A DNA stretch of 64,000 bases from Pseudopedobacter sp037968815. GTDB taxonomy: Bacteria; Bacteroidota; Bacteroidia; Sphingobacteriales; Sphingobacteriaceae. Both the position numbers and the translations under genes were made by a program. The DNA is taken from positions 62,001-126,000 of the forward strand of contig JBBKWF010000004.1 of the NCBI GenBank assembly GCA_037968815.1, written 5' to 3'. Within the stretch, counting starts at the first letter, position 1. Each line of letters begins with the position of its first letter. The notes beneath the pieces were generated by a model. It searched no databases, had not been told where the DNA came from, and was given only the letters and a program-made list of their open reading frames with translations. Shown here in pieces: positions 18,768 to 28,894 of this stretch.

Positions 18768-20465
18768 CTATTGCCAATTTGCATTTTGCACCCAATTTGT
18801 TTTGGAAATTTCACTCTGAGGAATAGGATAGAGATTCATTTTTTCCTTAAAAGATCGGTCTTCCAATTTCTTCACACTGTAAGAAAAAGTAGATCCTGAT
18901 CTATTGATCTCAATTCTATTTACTGGTACATCAAAAGAAGAAGTTCCTTTTTTCCATCTTCTAACATCCCAAAAACGTTGGTTTTCAAAACTCATCTCTA
19001 CATTTCTTTCATGCTCTATTCGGGCTTGATTCATTTGGGCAGAAGTGATTGCAGGCATATTCACCCTTTGTCTAACTCGGTTTATTGCTTGTAAAGCCGT
19101 CATCCCGTAAGCTTGTGGATCTGCCTCTGCTCCGTAAGCGTTAAACATCGCTTCGGCGTAATTCAATAATATTTCTCCATACCTGAAGTAAGACCAAGCA
19201 TGGTTAGTTTTGGTGTCATTAAGCAAATCAACACTGCTATTTATCCATTTAGAAAGATAATAGCCAGTTTTGGTTGCGTTCTGCTTTGGCAAACCACTAT
19301 TGCCACCACTGTATGTTTGAATCTGGCTTGATTTGAAAGTCTTATCGTTATAAATTACAGTACTTCCAAAACGTGGGTCTCTGTTTAGGTAAGGATTAGT
19401 CGTGTGTGCAGTATTATTCCAGTCGAAAGGAACTGCCCCGATGATGTTTCCACCCCCGTCTTTCTCCAAAACTTCAAACTCATCCACAAAGTTTTGTGTA
19501 GGCGTAATGCTCCTTCCATTACTATTTTCAAATGCAATTGGGAAGTTATCATACTCCAACCAATTGATAGAACCATAACGACGATAAAAAATAAGCTCTG
19601 AAGAGGTAGTATTACTAGCACCAAAAAGGTTATCGTAACTCCCGTCTAAACTATAAGCATTTAAACCGATTACATCATGTGCTGCTTTTGCGGCTTGTAC
19701 CCAAGTTACTGTAGAGCCTAATTCTTTAAACAGCGGACTAGCGCCATACAATAAAGCCCTTGATTTTAAAGCTAGTATAGCACCATTAGTCACTCTTCCT
19801 GCTTCGTACCAAGAATAAGGGGTTAAATCCGTAGGGATAATTGTAGCGGCTTCATCACACAGGGTTGAAATGTAAGTTAAGCATTCATCAACCGAGTTAC
19901 GGGGAACGTCTTTCCAAGAAGCCTTATCTTCATAATCAAATGCCTCTTCAAGTATGGGTACACCTCCATAACGCTTTACCAGTTCAAAATAAAAGTAAGC
20001 TTTCAGAAAAAGCACTTCGCCCTCCATAAATTTGATATTATTTCTGGCGTTAAAATAGGTAGTAGAATCTGTAGAGGTGATTTTGTCTTTTATGTAAGAA
20101 ATATCTGCCTTATCCTTATTTTTTAGATAAAGGTTTGCCTGGCGAATACCATCAAAATTCCTGTTCCAAACATTATCTGGATTATCGTATTGATTCCAAA
20201 TGCCATAATTAAATGTTTGAGATCTTGAGCTCACATCGGTGCTTTCGGCATTGTCTGTTGCTGCCTCCATATCCAAATTGCCAAAACCATCCGGTAAGTA
20301 GCTGTACACATTCCACACTACGCCTTGCACATAGTTGTAATTAATGTACAACTGATCGATAGGAATATCTGCATCTACCGTTTTTACATCTAGAAAGTCT
20401 TTTTTACACGCATTAAGTGTAATTCCTAGTGTCAATAATATTATGATATAACGAGTTACTTTCAT
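18768..20465 (-). CDS. SusD/RagB nutrient-binding lipoprotein
   Basis: 565 residues with lipobox LNAC (Cys20). It follows the SusD plan: N-terminal FLDVKTVDADIP, a TPR-helical scaffold (GIRQANLYLKN, KAYFYFELVKRYGGVPI) and the conserved C-terminal segment (YFRYGEILLNYAEAMF, then NRVRQRVNMP, then ERNVEMSFENQRFWDVRRW). SusD proteins cap their SusC channel and hand over bound oligosaccharide. It lies 27 bases after the short SusC and pairs with it. Confidence 0.95.
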   Translation of the reverse strand: MKVTRYIIILLTLGITLNACKKDFLDVKTVDADIPIDQLYINYNYVQGVVWNVYSYLPDGFGNLDMEAATDNAESTDVSSRSQTFNYGIWNQYDNPDNVWNRNFDGIRQANLYLKNKDKADISYIKDKITSTDSTTYFNARNNIKFMEGEVLFLKAYFYFELVKRYGGVPILEEAFDYEDKASWKDVPRNSVDECLTYISTLCDEAATIIPTDLTPYSWYEAGRVTNGAILALKSRALLYGASPLFKELGSTVTWVQAAKAAHDVIGLNAYSLDGSYDNLFGASNTTSSELIFYRRYGSINWLEYDNFPIAFENSNGRSITPTQNFVDEFEVLEKDGGGNIIGAVPFDWNNTAHTTNPYLNRDPRFGSTVIYNDKTFKSSQIQTYSGGNSGLPKQNATKTGYYLSKWINSSVDLLNDTKTNHAWSYFRYGEILLNYAEAMFNAYGAEADPQAYGMTALQAINRVRQRVNMPAITSAQMNQARIEHERNVEMSFENQRFWDVRRWKKGTSSFDVPVNRIEINRSGSTFSYSVKKLEDRSFKEKMNLYPIPQSEISKTNWVQNANWQ

Positions 20466-20492
20466 TGTCTGATGTTTATAAAGTGTTCATCA

Positions 20493-23342
20493 TTAAAATT
20501 TCATTCTTAAACCAAAACTTACTGCTTTCATTAATGGATATCCCATAGAAAGTCTTTCAGCCTCTAAATCTTCTATTTTATCCCAACTTAACAGGTTAGT
20601 TCCATTGATATAAAACCTAACCACATCCAGCTTTTTAAATGCGCCAGTTTGTGGCAAAGTATAACCAAGCTCAACACTACGTAGCTTTAGGAAATTACCG
20701 TTGCGCAACCAAAAATCTGATTGTTGGTTATTGTTTGCATTACTTAAAGTTGAAAGACGTGGTGAAGTAGCAGTTTGTGCAGTTGCTGGTGTCCAGCTGT
20801 TAGCAGAAAAAGCTGTGATGTTATTGTTATCTACAAAAGGATGTGTATAGATATAAGCATCACTCAATAAACTCACCGTTCTGTTTAAGGCACTTTGGAA
20901 AAAAGCATCAAAATCAAATCTTTTATACTTGAAACCTAAATTGAAACCCAAAGTAATTTCTGGAAGCTTTGCATAATCAATAGGGATTTTATCATAATCA
21001 TTGATGATTCCGTTTTTATCCTGATCAACGAATTTAAGATCACCCGGTTTAACGTTTGCATAAGATGATGACACCACACCTGTGTTAAGGTTTCCGTTTA
21101 CATCAAAATCTGCCTCTTGGTAAAAGCCACTGTTAACTAAACCTCGCATTTGACCAAGTCTATATCCAGTAGAATAAAGGTAGTTGTAGGGTTGTGCGTC
21201 TTCTGAGCGTTCAATAATTTCGTTTCTTGCAAAGGCAGCTGATGCGCCAACATAGTATTCAAAGCTGGTTGCTTTTTTATTGTAGTTTAAACTTGCCTCA
21301 AAACCTTTGTTATTTACAATCCCACTGTTTAAAAAGGGCAAATCAAAGCCTGTATAGGATGGTACTTGTGCAGATGCAATTTCTAAAATACCGGTACGTC
21401 TTTCGCTAAAAACATCTATTGTTGCTGATAGGTTTTTCCATAATGTTGCATCTATACCAATGTTAAGTATGGTTTTCTTTTCCCAAGAAGCGTTAGGGTT
21501 TGGAATAGCTCCTTCAGTTCTCCCCCCTTTTCCTGAGTTACCACTTCCAACTATCCATCCGTTTGCATTGGTTCCCCATTGCTCATATAAAAAACGGTAA
21601 TTTTCGTTGATGTTTCCTACGCTTCCATAAGAAGCTCTTATTTTTAAGAAATCAATAACAGAACTATTTTTAAGGAAATCTTCGTCAGATGTTATCCAAC
21701 CTAAACCAACTGCAGGAAAAAAGCCATACCTGTTTCCTTTTTCAAAATCAACTGACCCATTATATGATGCAGATAAATCAACAATGTATTTCTTATCATA
21801 ATCATAAGTAACATTACCAGATAAACCTTGTGAGCGTACTTGGTAAATTAAACCGTTATGTGAGTAATTCTGTCTTTTTCCCAGCACCATCCCACTAAAT
21901 GTTTGTTTACCAAAAGTGCGGTTGTAATTGAATCCAATTTGCGCTGTGGTTCTATTCCAATGGCTTACCTCTCCTTCAGAAATGCTTTCACTGCTTGCGC
22001 CACGCGTAATGTAAATTGGGTTTCCATTAACATCAAGATTAGGTTCATCCTGGGCATTTTTACTTATTTCATAAGCCGGAACCGTAAATGATTTGATGTA
22101 GTTACCAATATATTGATTGCTAAAAGATATACCGCCACTTAAATCAAGTCCTGGAACAAAAGAATCTAGCTTCTCTGTGAATCTTACACTGGTTTGCAGG
22201 TTACGGGTATGCGCATTGTAAACGCCATACTGTTGCAATCTTTGTACAGGATTAAAATTATAAACCGAGTTTATGCCCCAACTATTGTTAGGGTTTTTTA
22301 CTGGAAATGCTGCCGCAGGTATTTTTATTAAATTGTTGAATAAGTCGTCAGCAGTAAAACCTGAAGGCGTATCTTTATCTTCCGTAATACCGGTAATGTT
22401 AGCCTTAACGGATAAATTTTTACTCAACTGAAGTTCAACATTACCACGTAGATTGAACTTACTATACTGGGCATTAGTTCCAAAATCCTTATCAATAGCA
22501 TCTGCATCTTTGTATAAACCTGTAAAATCGGTATAGTTCATCAATACAAAATACTTTGCTGTTGGATTGCCTCCTCTAAAAGAAAGGTTATAATCCTGTA
22601 TTTTAGAAGTGTTTCTAAGCGTTTCATCATACCAGTTTACATTCGGATGAAAGGGATCATTGCTTGCTTTATATAAATCGGGATTTGCATATTTAATTGG
22701 CAAACCATCATTTGTTAAAGCTTGGTTATAATATCTCGTATAATCATAAGCATTCATTACCGTAGGCAACTCAATAGCGCTTTGCACCCCGTACCTAGCA
22801 TTTAATGTTATTTTTGTTTTAGACATTACGGCACCTTCTCTGGTTTTAATTACCAATACACCTGCACCACCTTCTAAACCATACATCGCTAAAGCAGAAG
22901 CGTCTTTAAGCAATGTAATGGACTGTATTTCGTAGGCAGAAAGTGAACTAATTGCGTCCATATTTACCTCAAAGCCATCCAAATAAATCAAGACCTTATT
23001 ACCGGCAATATTCCAGCTACTTTGTCCTCTTAAATAGAAGGTTGGGTTATCATATCCTGGTTCCCCAGAACCCGTAACAACAGTTAAACCAGGGATTCTT
23101 CCCTGTAAAGTATTTAGTAAATTTCCTGACGTCATACGTGTTAACTCTTCGCCTGATAAGGTGAAAACAGCGCCAGTATTTCGTCTTGATTCTACGTTTC
23201 TTAAACCTTCATAGATTATGTCGGTTGTATCTTCTTTTATGTTTAATGAATCTTTACCTATTGCATTATTTTGCTGAGCCTTAGCTACAAAACCACAGAA
23301 AGTAAAAACCACCACAAAAAGGATTATATATTCTTTTTTCAT
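20493..23342 (-). CDS. SusC/RagA TonB-dependent transporter lacking the usual N-terminal domain
   Basis: 949 residues: signal peptide (VFTFCGFVAKAQ), a plug (about 55-170, with GRIPGLTVVTGSG, YLRGQSSW and ITLLKDASALAMYGLEGGAGVL), then a 22-strand-type barrel ending in LMKAVSFGLRMKF. Unlike the upstream SusC it has neither an STN domain nor the carboxypeptidase-D-like extension that normally precedes the plug, and no VVVGYG motif. The mature N-terminus is only ~30 residues (NNAIGKDSLNIKEDTTDII). It therefore should import glycan but not signal to FecR. It pairs with the SusD 27 bases downstream and follows another SusD by 25 bases. Confidence 0.93.
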   Translation of the reverse strand: MKKEYIILFVVVFTFCGFVAKAQQNNAIGKDSLNIKEDTTDIIYEGLRNVESRRNTGAVFTLSGEELTRMTSGNLLNTLQGRIPGLTVVTGSGEPGYDNPTFYLRGQSSWNIAGNKVLIYLDGFEVNMDAISSLSAYEIQSITLLKDASALAMYGLEGGAGVLVIKTREGAVMSKTKITLNARYGVQSAIELPTVMNAYDYTRYYNQALTNDGLPIKYANPDLYKASNDPFHPNVNWYDETLRNTSKIQDYNLSFRGGNPTAKYFVLMNYTDFTGLYKDADAIDKDFGTNAQYSKFNLRGNVELQLSKNLSVKANITGITEDKDTPSGFTADDLFNNLIKIPAAAFPVKNPNNSWGINSVYNFNPVQRLQQYGVYNAHTRNLQTSVRFTEKLDSFVPGLDLSGGISFSNQYIGNYIKSFTVPAYEISKNAQDEPNLDVNGNPIYITRGASSESISEGEVSHWNRTTAQIGFNYNRTFGKQTFSGMVLGKRQNYSHNGLIYQVRSQGLSGNVTYDYDKKYIVDLSASYNGSVDFEKGNRYGFFPAVGLGWITSDEDFLKNSSVIDFLKIRASYGSVGNINENYRFLYEQWGTNANGWIVGSGNSGKGGRTEGAIPNPNASWEKKTILNIGIDATLWKNLSATIDVFSERRTGILEIASAQVPSYTGFDLPFLNSGIVNNKGFEASLNYNKKATSFEYYVGASAAFARNEIIERSEDAQPYNYLYSTGYRLGQMRGLVNSGFYQEADFDVNGNLNTGVVSSSYANVKPGDLKFVDQDKNGIINDYDKIPIDYAKLPEITLGFNLGFKYKRFDFDAFFQSALNRTVSLLSDAYIYTHPFVDNNNITAFSANSWTPATAQTATSPRLSTLSNANNNQQSDFWLRNGNFLKLRSVELGYTLPQTGAFKKLDVVRFYINGTNLLSWDKIEDLEAERLSMGYPLMKAVSFGLRMKF

Positions 23343-23367
23343 TTTTTATCAATTAAATATATAAATA

Positions 23368-25206
23368 TTACCATCCTGGGTTTTGGCCGCTCCAGGTCTC
23401 ACCGTCTCCTAAATAATTCTTGCTGACCTCTTCATTTGGAAAAGGGACATAGTAATATTTATTTGGAAATACTCGCTGAGTAAACGGTACTGTTTCCCAA
23501 GTACGTTTTAACTGACCACCAACATTTTTAGCAGTTGTAGCTATACCATGTAAGGCTTGGTTGAGCACTGTACTCGCCTTTAACCATCTTTTTAAATCGT
23601 CAAGTCTTTGACCTTCGTAAGCAAGCTCTATGGTTCGCTCATTTTGTACAGCAGTTCTAAAGCTATTTTCATCTCCGAGGTTTTTGGCAGGCATACCCGC
23701 TCTTGATCTGATCAGGTTAAGGTAAGTAGTAGCAGCGCCAGACGGACCTTGATATTCGTTTAAAGCTTCTGCATAATTAAGATAAAATTCGCCTAGTCTA
23801 AATACTGGCCAAGCAAAGTGATTATCCGTCATGTTATCTATACGGGCAACAAATTTATAGGCCTCTAACGCAAAGCCGTCCACTCCGGCATCACTGCTGG
23901 CCAAATTTCCATCTGTAGCGTAATCGCCTTTTTTGTAATACTGCAAAGCGCCACGACTGGCATTATAAATCATTCCATCATAAGCAATCGTTTGATAAAA
24001 CCTTGGGTCAAGATCCAGATTTATAAGATCAACTGGTAAGTCGTTACCAGAAGCAGGCAATACCAAAGGAGTACCGTCTCTTTTCTCATAAAGTTGCACA
24101 AACTCAATAGGGACATTGTTTTTTACGCCCCAACTGTTCATTCTTAATTTAGAAGATTTATACCTGCCCCATTCAGAACCGTTCTCCCATCCATTACCGT
24201 AAGGAAGTTGGTTTCCAGTGTTCACTAAAATAAGCTCTTTGTTGGCATATACATTCCATACTGATTCGTAATCGCCAATAGTTGCGTAGGTTTCCCCAGT
24301 GGTAACAGGTTTACCAGTATCAAACAAGTCTACTCCAGCCGCACCTGCGTTATCAATTACGTCTTTTGCTGCTTTTGCAGCTCTGTTCCAACGCTCTTTA
24401 TCATAGGTTGGGTAACACAAAACAGAATCTCTTGCACCTCCGTACCTAACACCTGCAACACCAGAAGCCATAGCTGGTGGCGTATTGTAAAGCGGGCTAG
24501 CTGCGTATAATAAAATCCGCGACTTTAAAGCTAACGCTGCAAGTTTGGTTACTTTGCCATATTCTGCGGATGGTCTTGTTGGCGGTAATAAAAGCGCTGC
24601 TCTATCGCACCAAGCAACTATACTATCCACTACGGAAGCTACAGAACTACGACGGATGTCAATTTGCCCATTACCATCTAAAGGTTCAGTTACAATTGGG
24701 ATACCTCCATAGTATCTAAATAATTCATAGTGTTGCATTGCTCTACAAAATAGCGCTTGGCCTTTTACATCACTTTTCCAATTAGCATCAGCATCCGCAA
24801 CCATGTCAATATTCTTAAGCACTAAGTTTGCCTGACGGATTCCTGAATAATGCTTACCAAAACCTCCCCAATCGCAGTTGGCAGAAGCACTCATGTTTCC
24901 AGTGATATAGGTGCCATAATTTATATCTGAACCCGCCCAACTATATGCTGGATTTATAATATACAGAGCGTCACTAAGCGCTTCTGGACGAGGTTGATAA
25001 GCTCCACCTGGAAAATAACTATAGATACATTTATTATACATCTGCGCAACAGCGTATTGCGCTTGCTTTTGAGTGTGAAAAACAGTATCAATAGTGACTG
25101 CACCTCCTTTAGGTTTTTCTAAAAAATCTCTTGTACAGCTTGCGGTTTGTAAACCAATCAAAATCCCGAAAAACAATAGGATGTTTATATTAAGTTTTTT
25201 CATCAT
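23368..25206 (-). CDS. SusD/RagB nutrient-binding lipoprotein
   Basis: 612 residues; two adjacent ATGs at 25206 and 25203 could start it. The signal peptide ends LQTASC (Cys24), then FLEKPKGGAV, a normal SusD N-terminus. Scaffold and C-terminal signatures are present: GIRQANLVLKNID, YELFRYYGGIPIVTEPLDG, FRLGEFYLNYAEALNEY and NERTIELAYEGQRLDDLKRW. It sits 14 bases after the STN-SusC and should form its lid. The two SusD proteins of the locus are clearly different, so the pairs may take different glucan lengths or linkages. Confidence 0.95.
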   Translation of the reverse strand: MMKKLNINILLFFGILIGLQTASCTRDFLEKPKGGAVTIDTVFHTQKQAQYAVAQMYNKCIYSYFPGGAYQPRPEALSDALYIINPAYSWAGSDINYGTYITGNMSASANCDWGGFGKHYSGIRQANLVLKNIDMVADADANWKSDVKGQALFCRAMQHYELFRYYGGIPIVTEPLDGNGQIDIRRSSVASVVDSIVAWCDRAALLLPPTRPSAEYGKVTKLAALALKSRILLYAASPLYNTPPAMASGVAGVRYGGARDSVLCYPTYDKERWNRAAKAAKDVIDNAGAAGVDLFDTGKPVTTGETYATIGDYESVWNVYANKELILVNTGNQLPYGNGWENGSEWGRYKSSKLRMNSWGVKNNVPIEFVQLYEKRDGTPLVLPASGNDLPVDLINLDLDPRFYQTIAYDGMIYNASRGALQYYKKGDYATDGNLASSDAGVDGFALEAYKFVARIDNMTDNHFAWPVFRLGEFYLNYAEALNEYQGPSGAATTYLNLIRSRAGMPAKNLGDENSFRTAVQNERTIELAYEGQRLDDLKRWLKASTVLNQALHGIATTAKNVGGQLKRTWETVPFTQRVFPNKYYYVPFPNEEVSKNYLGDGETWSGQNPGW

Positions 25207-25220
25207 GTCTTTTTTTAAGA

Positions 25221-28200
25221 TTAAAAATTAATGTTTACACCCATGTTATAGGTACGGGTGATCGGATAACCTGTATAACCTAAATTCTCGGGTTCGCCCC
25301 AAATTTCGTTTGGAGACCAAGTGTATAGGTTATTTCCGTTTACATATATCCTAGCAGACTGAATACCGATTCTTTGTAAGAAACTTTTTTGGAGGGTATA
25401 ACCAATTTCTAAGTTTTTCAATCTCATATAATTCGTACTTTTTTGAAAAAAAGTACTACGAGCAGCAGCTTGGTTATATGCCGCTATTGGAAAATCAATA
25501 CGCTCACCATTGTTATACCTTTCTAAAGTGAACCTATTTTGATCAACTTCAAACAACGACTGTTGTTTGTTGAAGTGCAGTTCGCTCATTGCAAATCTAG
25601 CAACTCCAGAAACACCTTGTAATAAGGTAGAAAAATCAAACCCTTTATAATTAAAACCGAATGAAATACCGTAGCTAAATTGTGGAATCTCTGTTTTACC
25701 GGTTCGGGCAAAATCTTTCTCATTAACTACACCGTCTTCGTTAACATCGGTTAATCTTACTTCTCCAGGTTGCAAAGCAACACCAGAATAACCTAAGTCT
25801 TTTTGGTAAACAGTAGTACCAGCTGCATTAAGGTAAGACTCACCGTTTTTGTTAAGTGCCAAAACCGGGCTAGCTAAGATTGGATTTCCGTTGCCGTCTA
25901 TCTCATAAAGATCTGACCATGATGTATAAAGTCCCTCCGCTTGTAAAAGCAATGGCTGGCCAATTGGTCTGCCTGTTTCAGCTTGATATTCTAAGCCAGG
26001 AATAATTGCTTCATCTCTAAAAATAATCTCATTTTTAGTGTTCGAAGCATTTCCTTTTATCCAATAACCGAATTGGTTGTAGCTATCGCGATAGCTAACT
26101 TCGATCTCGTTACCCCAATTTTTAACTTCCCCTAAATTATACGGTGGCAATGTAGCCTGGACAATATCTGGGATTGTTCCTTTGTAGGATAAAATATCTT
26201 TTCTATGTTCTCTAAAATGATCATATATAATAGATACTTTGTCTTTTATCAAATGTAACTCTAAACCGATATTTGATTTTGTAGCTGTTTCCCAAGTAAC
26301 ATTTGGATTTCCAAGAACACTCTCGTTAGCTCCTTGCACAAAATTTCTATCGTTAAGTGTTCCAAAGTTATAACCACCATCATAAGACCAAGTATCAGGT
26401 AGGTATAAATAGCGGGCTCCGCCAATATTATCATTACCTACTTTACCTATAGATCCTCTTATTTTTAAATAGGTTACGTAATCATTTTTTGGAAAGAACG
26501 CTTCGTTACTTGGTACCCAACCTGCAGAATAAGCAGGTAAAAAGCCAAATCGTTTACCTTCTGGGAAATTTTCTGAGCCATTGTAACCCATATTATATTC
26601 GGCAAAATACCTACCTCCATAATTATAGGTTACTCTACCTACCAAACCTAAATAGGAGTGTGGTAAATTATAGGCTAAATATGGATCAAATTTTTTCTCC
26701 ATATTATATAAAACCAAACCTGAAACGGCATGTTTACCAAACTCTCTTCCGTAGTTTAAAGATAGCTCACCATAAATCTTTCTCCACTTTCCGTTATACC
26801 AATCGCTCCATCTTTGTGGTGGAGTTTCTTCGTTTAACTGAACGAAAATAGGATCAAGCTTATCACCATTAGGGTTTTCTCTGACACCATATACTAAAGG
26901 TTTAAAAGACCCTCCAGATCTGCTAGAAAAATAACTATCATAAGCCGCCCTTCCATTAGCTGATAAACCTTTTGTGATAAAGTCTAACTTATGTGTTAAG
27001 CGTACCGAAGAGTTAAGAATACTGTTATTCGTAATGTTATAATCGTTGCTATTCGCAATGGCGTATAATGGATTTAAAGCCTCATTCTGATTGGTAAACG
27101 GTAATACAAACTTACCATCCACAATGCCCGGTGAGCCTAGCGGAGAAGACCATAGGATTCGCTTTTCCCAAGTATAGGCATCATTAGACATCCCGGTTAC
27201 AGTAACGAACTGTGTACCCATATCAACAGAAATTCTGAAATTTTTATTGACATCAAAATCAAAGTTACCACGCAAATTATAGCGGTCTTTTCGGAAATCC
27301 ATCTCACTGGAGAATGGCATATAGTCCGTTTTGAATAAACCACCTTGAGTTAAATATCCTAATGACACAAAATACTTTAAAGCTTCTGTACCGCCAGAGA
27401 TATTTGCATTAACTTGAGTTTGTGGTGCAAAATCTTTGAAAATCTGATCAGACCAGTTTTGATCTGGGTGAAAGTAAGGATCGTAATAAGGATTAGTTTG
27501 TCCATTTGCCAAGGTCGGGGTGTGGGCATTTTGGTAATACTTTAAATCTTCTGGTGAATAATATAACGTGGCCTCTTTTATCCAGTTATTATCACGCTTT
27601 TTCACAAAATCATTCCAAGTTAAAATATCAGCATCCTTTGAGTGATTGATCCAATAGGTTTGGAAACTTTGTTCGTTTAATAAACTGGCAAACTGAAATG
27701 AATTTACAAAGTCGGGCATATTTGTAAACTCTGAGATAGCAGTTTGTACAGAAGCGTTAACTTTTGGTGCTCCTAGTTTACCACGTTTGGTGGTAATTAA
27801 AATAACCCCGTTAGCTCCTCTAACTCCGTAAACTGCTGTTGCAGAGGCGTCTTTTAAAATACTAATGGTTTCTATCTCATTAGGATCGATATCATTATAG
27901 CTGTCTCTTGCAATTCCATCAATCATAATTAATGGCGCAGTTTCGCCAGTATAAGTTCCCTGACCACGGATAAGTAAACTAGTTGCATCTGAACCCGGTT
28001 TACCACTTTGTTGAATGGCAATCAAGCCCGATAAGCGACCTGCTAATGCATTACTAATATTGGCTACGGGTGATTGTACTAGCTCTTTTGAGCTAATGGT
28101 GGATATTGCACCAGTAACAGATTCTTTCTTTTGTTGCCCGTAACCCACAACCACCAGTTCTTCCATATTAATGGATTGGGAAATGAGTGTTAAGTTAATT

Positions 28201-28775
28201 TGAGTACGGCCATTTAAGCTAATTTCTTGAGTTTTCATTCCCATAAAAGAGAAAACCAATACGCCGTCTGACTCCACATTATTAAGCGAGAAATTCCCGT
28301 TAATATCTGTCAGCGTACCCGAGTTTGTCCCTTTTCTGGTCACAGAAACTCCGGGCAAAGGGTCGCCCCTTTCGTCAAGCACTCTTCCTTTAACACTTAT
28401 TGGGGGGACAGTTTTTTCCTTAATCACTATCGTTTCGCTTTCGTTAAACATAATCTCGAAACGATCTGGAAAAAACATTTTTCTCAGCACTGTCTCTAAA
28501 GAAACATCTTTAACATTGAGCGTAATAGGGGTAAGTTTTTCTAAAACAGTAGCATCAGCAATAAAGCTGTAGCCAGTTTGTTTAGTTAATTGATACAATA
28601 CATCTTCTACAGGTGTTTTCTTAATATCCAGACTTACCCTCTGGGCGAAACCAGCGGTTGCAGTCTGCAAGAAAACCACTGTTAACAACATGACAGTAAG
28701 CTTCATAGCAATTATGTATTTGTTTGGACAGCATACATGCGTCCAGCATGACCATGCCGAAATTTTTTTATACAT
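25221..28775 (-). CDS. SusC/RagA TonB-dependent transporter with STN signalling domain
   Basis: 1184 residues. The frame opens at 28775, but ATG codon 24 (28706, MKLTVMLLTVVFLQTATAGF) gives a more usual signal peptide. Order of parts: STN secretin/TonB short domain (~50-105, DVLYQLTKQTGYSFIAD), carboxypeptidase-D-like domain (~128-205, GRVLDERGDPLPGVSVTRKG), VVVGYG, plug (~220-335, ISILKDASATAVYGVRGANG) and barrel to ITRTYNMGVNINF. An STN domain on a transporter contacts a FecR anti-sigma factor, and fecR and the ECF sigma gene lie directly upstream. Substrate arrival would thus switch on the locus. Partner SusD follows after 14 bases. Confidence 0.95.
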   Translation of the reverse strand: MYKKISAWSCWTHVCCPNKYIIAMKLTVMLLTVVFLQTATAGFAQRVSLDIKKTPVEDVLYQLTKQTGYSFIADATVLEKLTPITLNVKDVSLETVLRKMFFPDRFEIMFNESETIVIKEKTVPPISVKGRVLDERGDPLPGVSVTRKGTNSGTLTDINGNFSLNNVESDGVLVFSFMGMKTQEISLNGRTQINLTLISQSINMEELVVVGYGQQKKESVTGAISTISSKELVQSPVANISNALAGRLSGLIAIQQSGKPGSDATSLLIRGQGTYTGETAPLIMIDGIARDSYNDIDPNEIETISILKDASATAVYGVRGANGVILITTKRGKLGAPKVNASVQTAISEFTNMPDFVNSFQFASLLNEQSFQTYWINHSKDADILTWNDFVKKRDNNWIKEATLYYSPEDLKYYQNAHTPTLANGQTNPYYDPYFHPDQNWSDQIFKDFAPQTQVNANISGGTEALKYFVSLGYLTQGGLFKTDYMPFSSEMDFRKDRYNLRGNFDFDVNKNFRISVDMGTQFVTVTGMSNDAYTWEKRILWSSPLGSPGIVDGKFVLPFTNQNEALNPLYAIANSNDYNITNNSILNSSVRLTHKLDFITKGLSANGRAAYDSYFSSRSGGSFKPLVYGVRENPNGDKLDPIFVQLNEETPPQRWSDWYNGKWRKIYGELSLNYGREFGKHAVSGLVLYNMEKKFDPYLAYNLPHSYLGLVGRVTYNYGGRYFAEYNMGYNGSENFPEGKRFGFLPAYSAGWVPSNEAFFPKNDYVTYLKIRGSIGKVGNDNIGGARYLYLPDTWSYDGGYNFGTLNDRNFVQGANESVLGNPNVTWETATKSNIGLELHLIKDKVSIIYDHFREHRKDILSYKGTIPDIVQATLPPYNLGEVKNWGNEIEVSYRDSYNQFGYWIKGNASNTKNEIIFRDEAIIPGLEYQAETGRPIGQPLLLQAEGLYTSWSDLYEIDGNGNPILASPVLALNKNGESYLNAAGTTVYQKDLGYSGVALQPGEVRLTDVNEDGVVNEKDFARTGKTEIPQFSYGISFGFNYKGFDFSTLLQGVSGVARFAMSELHFNKQQSLFEVDQNRFTLERYNNGERIDFPIAAYNQAAARSTFFQKSTNYMRLKNLEIGYTLQKSFLQRIGIQSARIYVNGNNLYTWSPNEIWGEPENLGYTGYPITRTYNMGVNINF

Positions 28776-28843
28776 TTGAAATGGGTGTTTAGATTTAGGT
28801 TCGTTTAATTTAGTCTTTGATGCCCATGCAATCGTTGATTGCT

Positions 28844-28873
28844 GATTCAGGGGTGCGTCAACACTCCTGAATT
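28844..28873 (-). terminator. Hairpin between fecR and STN-susC
   Basis: On the plus strand GATTCAGGGGTG and CACTCCTGAATTC form a stem of about 11 bp with a single G-T type mismatch and a 6-base loop. It lies 20 bases after the FecR stop in the minus direction. It would separate the sigma/FecR transcript from the SusC transcript. No long U-run follows, so termination may be partial. Confidence 0.5.
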
Positions 28874-28894
28874 CATTTTAATGAAATATAATTT

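Noticed and set aside
26489..26851. A 120-codon plus-strand ORF inside the STN-SusC gene
   Set aside because: Antisense to the barrel, Tyr/Asn-rich from reverse complement of SusC codons; no independent support.
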